NCBI GenBank assembly: GCA_028015205.1
Contig: CM051516.1
Coordinates: 28,696,593 to 28,760,592, forward strand
Source: Mytilisepta virgata
Lineage: Eukaryota; Mollusca; Bivalvia; Mytilida; Mytilidae
DNA length: 64,000 nucleotides
Reading direction: 5' to 3'
Of the stretch, positions 37,451 through 46,123 are shown piece after piece (the first letter of the stretch is position 1; each line of letters opens with the position of its first letter). The translations under genes and the position numbers were made by a program. Under the pieces are notes generated by a model. It saw nothing but the letters and a program-made list of their open reading frames with translations, did not search any database and was not told the origin of the DNA.

Positions 37451-37850
37451 TAATAATTATAGTATAACTAATCTTGAAATGCAAATACCTAAAAATCTAC
37501 AACGAGTTACCGAACAACACATTAATTACGAGTGCGTGTAGCGCATGAGTGAATTATAAGTGTTTTTCGGTCACAAGTTGTAGATCTTTGGTATTTGAAT
37601 TTCGAGATTAGTTATTCTGTTTATTACATTGACATATTCCGTGTATTCATAAAATTTAACAAGAAAATACAAGGGATTATGTTTTTATGCGACTACACGA
37701 CGACATTTGTATAGCAACATCGTTGGCAACGGCTATTGTTACGTCACTTCCTAGAGTGAAATATGACTTTTGATTTCACTGGGTGAATTATCCGTTTGAT
37801 TTCACTCAGAAATCCCGATATTTCACCAGACTCAATGTAATAATCTTTTG
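37451..37850 (+). mobile_element. Non-autonomous element, copy A (with internal hairpin)
   Basis: The first ~160 bases fold back on themselves: 'agtataactaatcttgaaat' pairs with 'atttcgagattagttattct', and 'aaatctacaac' with 'gttgtagat'. They are followed by 'tgtttattacattgacatat', 'ggcaacggctattgttacgt' and 'cacttcctagagtgaaatat'. The same sequence lies inverted at 58921-59215, lacking most of the hairpin. Confidence 0.7.
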
Positions 37851-38154
37851 TTATCTATATGAAGGGGAGATAATTTGCCAATCTGACTTAAAATGTCTTG
37901 ATTACTTCTGTTGTAGATCAAAACTGAAATTTGTGCTTTTCTGAAATAAAACATTTCAATAATTCAAAATTAATGAATACACAGGCAAATATGAAATTAC
38001 TTCAATTCATATAAGCTACATTGTATTTAAATATTCAAATACTCATGAAAATAAAGAGTCCATTTTTAAATATTCATGTCATTAGAAAATTAAGTACATG
38101 TAGTCATAAGTCTTGTAGCTCTTTAGCTTACCTCAGATAAAAGTAATACATATT

Positions 38155-38450
38155 TTAAACACACTTACGCAAATGACTTTGTTAATTAAATGCAAAAACA
38201 AACACAGAATAATCTAAAACACATGCAAACACATTTTGTTAAACACATGCAAAATGGAATTTCATGTACATGTAAGATTCAAACACACTCCAACACCATT
38301 TTACCAAATGCAATTTTTTTCATTAAATGCATGCAAACATGAACATGATTAGATTCAAACACACTTCAGTATAAGTAAATAACAATAGAATCTTGTTCTG
38401 TTAAACACATGCAAACATGATTAGATTCAAACACATCTCCATAAACTGTA
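38155..38450. repeat. Degenerate minisatellite of 'aaacacatgcaaaca' units
   Basis: Variants of 'aaacacatgcaaaca' and 'attagattcaaacaca' recur about every 30-60 bases throughout, with irregular spacing. It is non-coding. Confidence 0.6.
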
Positions 38451-38484
38451 ATACATGCTGGTTTAATTCCATGCTTTTACTTAC

Positions 38485-38538
38485 TGGCAGTCCAGAGACT
38501 TGGAACTGAGGATTCCTTTTCACGTCTATATCACCCAT
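38485..38538 (-). CDS. PFN4: Candidate first coding exon of a longer PFN4 isoform
   Basis: On the minus strand ATG at 38538 opens 18 codons (MGDIDVKRNPQFQVSGLP) ending at a consensus donor 'CCA|gtaagt' in phase 0, compatible with the other candidate exons. A 'ttatataac' sits just upstream. It could instead start an unrelated short transcript. Confidence 0.33.
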
Positions 38539-38539
38539 T

Positions 38540-41353
38540 GTGTTTGTTATATAAAAACACAATTTATTCCAAAAGCTTTAAAATGTAATAAAAATATCAG
38601 TTAACGCAAAAATTTAAGATATTCAGAAAACTTTGATCTACATTCAATTCTTTTAAGGTTTTCTGTGATAATCGTCTAAACATAATACATTCCCATAAAT
38701 TTAAAACAGTAAAGTGTTGTCAAATTCATGTACATATATTTAAAAATCTAAAACCTGCTGAAAATATTATTCTTCTGGGGCTATGAAAAGGGTATTTCAT
38801 TTATAAAAATGGCAAAATGCATGCAAAATTTGTGACATAAATGCAAATAAATATTTCAATAAACTGTCATGAAATTAATACAGAAAAATATACCTTTTAA
38901 ATAGTTTACAAAAATATATTTTTTTTATATAATTATGAGGCCCTCAATTTCACTTTTAAGTATTCTTTTCAGTAATTTAAGTAAATGTAAATTTATCTAG
39001 TTTAGTTTACAAACATCCTTGTATTAAAAGATAAAACAGGAGTTCATTTTTATATTTCAATAATGTTTACACATTTCTAAATTGATAAACCTTTAAAACT
39101 TGTCAATAAAGGATTATAAATAACCTCCCTTCAAAATAAGTTTAGTAAATTACTTTTTGATGAAGTATTGATTTTGAATAAATAAGAAAATGATAATTTA
39201 AAAAATGAAATAAATTTAAAAATCTGTATTACCTGTAAAGCAAGAAATATATGATGAAAAATTTGACAACTGCCAATATAACAATGTAAAAGAGAGGTAC
39301 ATTGTATAACATGAATTTAAATAGATTTTGAATATGCTTCATAATGAATATTGTGAATTCAGTTATTTTTGTTCACATCAATTTTCGTGGATTGGTGAAG
39401 ACAGGCATATTCCTGGTTTATTAATTTTGTGGATTTCACGAATTTCAAAAACAAATGTTGAAATGAAAAGCTATTATAAGTCAGTAGATAAATATACAGT
39501 TTTCGATCTGACAGATTTTCAATGATCTCATTGCATTTGATTAATCTCAAAAAGTCATTGCATATGTAAAATGAAAGATTGATTAATTGTTGCTTAGCAT
39601 CCTGTGGCAAATATGTCATGCTTCTTCAGGACGAGAACCAGTTCAATTCATCAAACAAATTTATCTAGGGATGGGATGGGACACAAAGGGGAACCAATTT
39701 TGACTGCCACTGTAAAAGGAGAATGGTTGGCTAGGGTCAGATAATTTATCCTTCTGTAGCGGACATCAGCCTACTCTTTTTTGAAAACTACAGAAGGAGT
39801 CTTTAGCGTGCAGAGATTGTGGCATTCTCCAAACATGTTACCCACTATGGTCCATGGTCAGGCTTTCCGTATTATGACCTGACACTTATAATTTAATAAA
39901 ATCTTTTGTCAGGTCCTTGCTGAAATAACATACATGCATTTTCATAGTCGAATCAAAATTTATTGCAGAATCTTTATATAGTACCCAAACTAATTTGTAA
40001 ATCCAAAAACATAATATTGGTTAGACTTGAGCAGAACTGTGGTCATTACAGTCATTTCTCCACCTCAATTTAGTATATGCTCAATGTTTTTTTTTTATTA
40101 TACAACTTCGACAGTTTTTAAACTGTAATCATCAGTTCTTTGTTTCAATATTATTGCCTAACCAAATATGGAGTATATGAAAATTAGTAACTGAAGTGGT
40201 GTATACTATTTAAAATTTTCTCACCTTCAATTTTACATAAAACTGTATACATGCTCAAAAAAGTTTTGAATTCAAATTATTAAACAGAAGAACATAAAAT
40301 TTTCCCTAAATATATAAATATATTTTTTTGGCAAACAGAGGTACGCTTAAGTGATATTCTGTGATCATGTACCAGTATGCAAAGTAAATAAGTAACATTT
40401 AGTTTGAGTCTGCTCATATAAACAGATAACAAAACAATCTTTGATCAACAAAATAATCTCAGACTAAATCGGAGTACACAACTGTTGTTCTTATCACATA
40501 GGACACAAGAAGGAACATTCCTTACAGCACCGTCTCTTGGTGTCCCTTTTGGTCAGGCCACTTTAAGATTATGTTGAAGTTTTCTTGCATACATACATGT
40601 ATGCAAAGGGGAATCACTCTGCCTGACCTGATATGTACCATTTAGATGAAAATATATATACATTTTTTAGTAGCTACAGGTTTATTGTATGTATGTTTGA
40701 TTATGTTCATGAATAATTATAAATGTGATACAAGTATTATCAAGAATGCCCTATTTTTCCTTGAACATGCCCACTTATCTGTCTAATTCATACCAATTGG
40801 TTATGGTTAAATTTTTACAAATGCTGATTAATTTCAAAATTTGGGGAATGTGATTCGATCAAATAATTCCTGTTTAATGTGTGTTTTTTGCTCAATGTAT
40901 GTTCATACAATAATGGTTGAAAAATGTGTTCCGAAGTAATAATGGCTATGAAAAGGATATTGACAATGAGTTCAGTACGATTTTGCAGTTATACTCAATG
41001 TAATTAACTAGAAATAAATAAACAAACTAAGAAAACAATATTAGAGTGAATCACATTCCTTAATTCTTGAAATAAAACAGAATAATGAGAATATTTAACA
41101 TTATCAGTTGTTATGCAGAACAGAGTCAGAGATAAGCAGGCATGTTGAAGACACCTTTCCATATTAATTTAATATAAACCATTTTGTCTTTGCAGGTGTA
41201 ACAAATTGTTACATTAGACTCATAAAATTATTTCATCTCGTCCAGAGCATCAAATAAATAACTTTTGTTTGATTCTACACTTTATGACCATTAAAAAACC
41301 TAAAATAAAAAAAGCTGTCAGAAACATTACCATGATATTGTTTTTATACGCAG
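38540..41353. other. AT-rich stretch without recognised genes
   Basis: Stop-rich on both strands. It presumably lies in the 5' part of the PFN4 transcription unit if transcription begins near 41550. No exon could be supported. Confidence 0.4.
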
Positions 41354-41559
41354 TTATGTCCCTTGGAATAGATCTCCTTCGTCGTCAAGGAAATATGTGG
41401 ATATAGTTTTCGTGTTTTTCTCTGTGTATTTCACCTTGATATTGAAATACGGATTCTGCAAGAGGATAAAAGTATAGCTAGCAGAAAAATTTCCTTGCGA
41501 TAAAGGAGGACATTCAGGTCGAAATTATCAGTCAATCACACCTGGAAAGTTATCTCCAT
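41354..41559 (-). CDS. Possible 39-codon two-exon ORF next to the divergent promoter
   Basis: On the minus strand ATGGAGATAACTTTCCAG|gtgtga (41559-41542) joins across an 86-base intron ending 'cctcttgcag' (exon edge 41455). The second exon has 33 codons, NPYFNIKVKYTE through FLDDEGDLFQGT, and a TAA at 41356-41354. Both splice sites are good and the joined frame is open, but no family is recognised. It may instead be a 5' leader of PFN4, with an upstream ORF, since it starts at the shared promoter. Confidence 0.3.
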
Positions 41560-41685
41560 GTGACGTCAGATTGTTTACGAAAATGGCGGACCCCATCTGG
41601 ATGCTCAACATCAGTCGCACTTTTTTATGAAGATTTTTCCCCATTCTAACCGTATACTCAATAGAGAAAGGTGTAAAAAAGAACA
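41540..41685. promoter_or_regulatory. Likely divergent promoter between PFN4 (-) and FAM228 (+)
   Basis: A block richer in GC than the AT-rich surroundings holds a full palindromic CRE, TGACGTCA (41561-41568), and a YY1-type site AAAATGGCGG (41580-41589). No TATA box is evident, as is usual for bidirectional promoters. CRE sites are typical of germ-cell genes driven by CREB/CREM. Transcription start sites are inferred, not seen. Confidence 0.5.
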
Positions 41686-41793
41686 ATGGCATCCCTGCTA
41701 TGTGTAAAGCAGCCAGGAGGAAAATTGCAAGTCCACAATAATGATGCCATTGAAGAATTGATGATCGACAGTGAAGATCACATAAAAACTACG
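41686..41793 (+). CDS. Candidate first coding exon of the FAM228-like gene
   Basis: ATG at 41686 opens 36 codons (MASLLCVKQPGGKLQV..., then DAIEELMIDSEDHIKTT) to a possible phase-0 donor 'ACTACG|gtctgt'. That junction would keep frame with the exon at 45962. The donor is non-consensus. The frame itself runs on to a TAG at 41881-41883, so this could be a short independent ORF. If it is untranslated, the gene starts at ATGATG in the next exon. Confidence 0.3.
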
Positions 41794-42179
41794 GTCTGTT
41801 CCATTGGAAACCATTCAAACATTGATTTATTAACAACCAATATTGTTAATACTCATTTTACCATTTTAATGAAAAGGGTGTAGTGCCTAGTGGCATTTGT
41901 CATCACGACAGCAGTGACCAGTGGCTGTCTGTGTCAATGAGACATCCTGATCATATCCCAAGATTTTGTTTTATAAATCCGATGATATATGAATTATTAT
42001 CATTAATTGCTTAACATTGCTGTTTTGGCTTTTCTGTAGTATTGAAGTGACACTAATTCATAGGAGATATAGAGACAATTAGAGTTGAAGTCATTTTCAA
42101 GTTGAATGGGCCTTTATATTTGGATATTTTATACAGAACGATAGCGAGGTATAAACTATGAATATGAAGGTCCAGCTCA

Positions 42180-42842
42180 ATTTAATTCAATTCAATTATT
42201 TATTTATCATAGAATCCAACATAGGATTATCAATCAAATCTTTATAAAACAACAAACATCAATATATGATCAAAATAGACACAACATTAAACATAGAGTT
42301 TTAAATGATTAACTGTGAATATCTCGTCTGAGTGGATGAAACTTCTTATAAAATTATTATTATTATTTTAACCATCAAATGATATCTTTCTTTTCATGGG
42401 GCCTCGAGCCCGAGTGGTCTAGGTACATTTGCAGTTCGTCATGACTACTAATGATCAACACTGAGGTTGTGAGTTCGAATCTTACCTGTGGAGGGGGTGT
42501 TCGACTCCGATCTTAATTGACAAGGATTGCAAATTTTCCTACCGAAGGTTGGTGGTTATCTCCGGGTACTCCGGCTTCCTCTGCAACAAACAAACTTTCT
42601 TTTCTTAAACATTTCATATATACCCTCAACACTTATTTTCATAATATCATAATCATTATTTCCTAGGATAAAATAAAAAAAATTCTAATCCTGTTTTATT
42701 AGCTGGCATAACTGAACTAATCTTATCCTCGAGTGCCTTTCGTATGTGTATTAATTTAGGGCAAACTATAACAAAATGGAATTCATCCTAAACTTCAATT
42801 TGACAAAGAGGACAAATTCTCTGATTTAATAGTGTATTCTGA
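42180..42842 (-). mobile_element. 3' portion of a non-LTR retrotransposon (LINE), with a nested SINE
   Basis: On the minus strand 42842-42640 reads a typical LINE ORF2 tail, NQRICPLCQIEV, one in-frame stop, then DEFHFVIVCPKLIHIRKALE. This is the CPLC...EDE.HFL..CP motif that follows the reverse transcriptase in many molluscan LINEs. A 3' tail with 'aattgaattgaatt' ends near 42180. The SINE at 42399-42594 is inserted within it. The element is dead. Confidence 0.7.
42399..42594 (+). mobile_element. tRNA-derived SINE, family 1, 3'-truncated copy inside the LINE
   Basis: The head is 'ggcctcgagcccgagtggtc', the B-box 'gtgagttcgaatcttacctg', and the body runs 'gacaaggattgcaaattttc' to 'tccggcttcctctgcaacaa'. 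The 'aataaaaactggcc' tail is missing. Confidence 0.78.
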
Positions 42843-42865
42843 TGCCCCCCCCCCCCCCCCCCCCC
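42843..42865. repeat. Poly-C tract
   Basis: An uninterrupted run of about 22 C lies between 'tgatg' and 'atgaattac'. It sits exactly at the break in the LINE fragment. Confidence 0.85.
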
Positions 42866-43180
42866 ATGAATTACTTGTATTTCTATTATAATATTAATAA
42901 TTACTTCGGTAAGGCCACAATTAAAAATATTTATGTTTGCACTAACGCGCCCGACCCGAAAAAAAGGGGCCGACTCAAAAGTTTTTTTGAGGTTGAAATC
43001 GAAAAGATTTTTTTCCCGGATTTTTTTCGTCTCCCGTCCGACTTTGTTCCATGTGTTACTTTTGCGGCATTTCGAGGTTTTCGTGATTTATCGGAACTGC
43101 CTTCGTAGCATACGATACGGCCCGAATGAAACTCAAAATTGTAATATTGACTGACAGAGGATAGATTTTAGTTTAAAAAA

Positions 43181-43720
43181 TGCGAAAAAATTAACTGATT
43201 TTGCTTCTGACAAGTAATGGGAAGTCATAAACTGGGACTTGTGAATTGACATGTGGTGTGTAAAACTTTGACAGTGATAATCGGCACCTGCACTGGTAAG
43301 TTAAATTGCGAAAAAAGCGGCGGAAAAGTAAACCTTTTTTTCCCCACATATGTAACGGAATGCGAAAACATTAACTGATTTTGCTTCTGACAAGTAATGG
43401 GAAGTCATAAACTGGGACTTGTGAATTGACATGTGGTGTGTAAAACTTTGACAGTGATAATCGGCACCTGCACTGGTAAGTTAAATTGCGAAAAAAGCGG
43501 CGGAAAAGTAAACCTTTTTTTCCCCACATATGTAACGGAATGCGAAAACATTAACTGATTTTGCTTCTGACAAGTAATGGGAAGTCATAAACTGGGACTT
43601 GTGAATTGACATGTGGTGTGTAAAACTTTCACAGTGATAATCGGCACCTGCACTGGTAAGTTAAATTGCGAAAAAAGCACCGGAAAAGTAAACCTTTTTC
43701 CCCCACATATTTAATGGAAT
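43181..43720 (+). repeat. 180-bp tandem array, three near-identical copies
   Basis: The unit starts 'tgcgaaaa(a/c)attaactgat' and contains 'caagtaatgggaagtcataa', 'gacagtgataatcggcacct' and 'gcggcggaaaagtaaacctt'. Copies begin at about 43180, 43360 and 43540, exactly 180 bp apart, with only a handful of differences. The array is flanked by GC-richer unique sequence (42940-43110). It is not coding. Confidence 0.92.
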
Positions 43721-44096
43721 TTTATGCAGAATCTGAAAAATTAAGTCTCAATTGGATTGAAACTCTGCATCAGACCTCAATTTTAAGCCGAAGTGGAGTG
43801 GAATTTAACATTTTTAAAGCTTTTTTATGAAAAATTTTGAAATGTTGCTATACCAACTAGGTTTCGATGGATATTTTTTATTTATCTTATCATGATTGAA
43901 ACAATGCTAACATAATGCCCCTTCAGAATATATATATGTATATGGGTATTATTTACTCTGAAGTTGGCACAAGACCATGACATTTGTTAGCACACTTCAC
44001 ATAGAAAATGGTACTATTAATTTATGGAGTGTAACCTATATTTAAAAGCCGACTTACAGCAGAATCTCCTGGAGTAAACCCAGATTGATGATTAGT

Positions 44097-44250
44097 GATA
44101 AGGGGACGACCATTTGATATTCTGGAGTGGGGGGGGGGGGGGGCAGGAGGATTTTGAAAATAAATAACTCAGCCTTGATAATAACAAAAATGAATGGTTT
44201 GTTTTTATAAATGCATGTTTTAAAGCATGAGATGGCACCGGATTCTACCA
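44097..44250 (+). repeat. 'ggggacgaccatttgatattc' repeat with poly-G tract
   Basis: The conserved head 'aaggggacgaccatttgata' is followed by a run of about 16 G and 'gcaggaggatttt'. A copy in the opposite orientation lies at 45095-45290. Confidence 0.65.
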
Positions 44251-45094
44251 AAATTCGTCTTTTTTCATATATTTTTTCGGGAAAAACTTCCCAAATCTTT
44301 TAATAATATATAAACTACACCATATATAAATACTAATGTTTTTGAAATGTCTGAAAATGGGTTTCTTTTCACTTGAGTTATATTGTCTCATGAACATTTA
44401 CCTCAGATTAATACCTTTTCCCATTTTAACCTATATTGTTTTTTGTACGTATGCAATATATGCAGTTTTGAAGTCAGAAGATTCACTTCCAGAGGATGAT
44501 GATTAATTTCGATTAAATGGTACATAATGTATTTCATCTCATCGAATTTATAAGATGTAAGTATAAACAGTTTAAATGTGAGAATATTGTGTAATCTAAA
44601 AAGGTGCTTGCATCAGGAGAAAAATATTTGTCATAAAACACCCCAAAGTAAAACCCTCTTTTCATTTAATATACATATATATATACAACATACTGGTACA
44701 TTTAACTTAAACTTCAGAAATATATATCTGCATTCCATTTTCCTTTCTCCTTTACTTTAAACAGAGCAATACACAATACAACATGAATGTACAAGCATGC
44801 ATTATAAAACATTGCATATTTCTATTGCACCTATAATTCAGTTTCTTGATTTTGCAGTTATGAACTTGGTGCAGTCAGGTTTATGGCAATGGTGGCCATT
44901 TTTGTGCTAGCATCAAACACAACAAATGGTATCTTTATGATGGTCTTAAAGAATACCACAATGCAGGACAGGGACTGAGACTGCAAGGTGGAACAGCCAA
45001 AATTCCGAACAGATACAACCTTGACTATGTTATTTATTTAAGGATAAAAACATGAATTTAAAAATTGTGTATTTTCAAATATTATAAATATGAA

Positions 45095-45277
45095 TATAAA
45101 TGTGAAAATAAATAATCAGTCCCTTGCTTTACTGAAAATAAAAAATCATGCTTCAATGGTGCAGAAAATAATGTCTTTATTTTCCACAAAAATAAATGAC
45201 CCATCCAAAACAAATCCTCCTGCCACCCCCCCCCCCCCCCCCCCCCCCCCTGCTGAATATCAAATGGTCGTCCCCTT
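45095..45277 (-). repeat. Inverted copy of the 'ggggacgaccatttgatattc' repeat with poly-C tract
   Basis: On the minus strand it reads 'aaggggacgaccatttgata', then 'ttcagca', then a run of about 24 G, then 'ggcaggaggatttg'. It abuts the reverse transcriptase fragment. Confidence 0.65.
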
Positions 45278-45446
45278 AAATCATGTTGACGTAAATAGAG
45301 ATGCTTATAAACACACCTTTCCATGACCTTTCCCAATACACTAATTAATGAAATAGGTCGATAATTTTTAAAACACGAGGTACTATCCTCCTTTAAGACC
45401 GGGATAACATTTGCCTGCTTCCAAATTTTATATGAGGGTTTTAATA
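45278..45446 (-). mobile_element. LINE reverse transcriptase fragment
   Basis: On the minus strand 45446-45278 translates to a classic RT domain opening: WKQANVIPVLKEDS, then FKNYRPISLISVLGKVMER and CVYKHLYL. The N-Y-R-P-I-S-L motif and the following K..E are diagnostic of non-LTR retrotransposons. It is cut at the right by the poly-G repeat. It may belong to the same element as the tail at 42180-42842, split by later insertions. Confidence 0.8.
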
Positions 45447-45961
45447 AAAAAAAAAAAAAAAAAAAAGCCTACCTACCTACCCACTGATGAAAATCAGGGT
45501 CGGGTTAGTGCAAACTGAAATGTTTTTAAGTGTGGCCTAACTGTCACGTCGTTCAAAAATCAAGATGGCATGGCCTACATAACTACATATTGCAGTGTAC
45601 AACATTGTCACAATTGTTCTACACAACTATTGTGGTTGTATCGTATGAATTCTTTATAAATTTATAAAAAAAATTCATGCGATGTGACCAATTAGTTGTG
45701 TAGAAAAATTATCTTTTTCTGCACGAAATTATTTACACAGTTCGGGTTTATATAAAAGCCTCTTTACGCACATGTACTAAAAGAAAAGTAAAATTATCTG
45801 TGTTTTTTTTTCAATTTTGTATGACACACATATTAGCATAATAAAGTAATCTCCATAGCCTATTTTTCAGAAAAATGTCCAGAAGGTCATTGAAGTAACA
45901 ATAAAAGCTGTTATGCTTCTAAAATTAGTTGGAATTAATTATTGCTTTTTAAATTTTTTAG

Positions 45962-46123
45962 ATGATGAATAGATCGGCCATGCAAAGAAGACGTTCGTCT
46001 CGGAGACCATATTCTACACCTGTAGGTGGTAAAGCTGGGAATGGAATGGATTCTAGGAGTTTGATTGGTCAAACTATGAAAGTTCAAGATTGGCTGAATG
46101 AAAAGACTGTGAAAAATTTACAG
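45962..46123 (+). CDS. FAM228: FAM228 exon A (Arg/Ser-rich N-terminus)
   Basis: Acceptor 'ttaaattttttag' and donor 'TTACAG|gtattt' bound 54 codons. Starting MMNRSAMQRRRSSRRPYSTP, it is strongly basic, then QDWLNEKTVKNLQ resembles the 'DWLN.KSVK.L' motif of FAM228. Confidence 0.75.

Noticed and set aside
42842..43154. Overlapping Arg/Phe-rich ORFs starting in the poly-C tract
   Set aside because: They start with poly-proline from the C-run and run through the GC-rich flank of the 180-bp array in two frames. Not protein-like.
43181..43720. CRISPR-like regular repeat spacing
   Set aside because: The units are contiguous 180-bp tandem copies with no spacers, in a eukaryotic intron.
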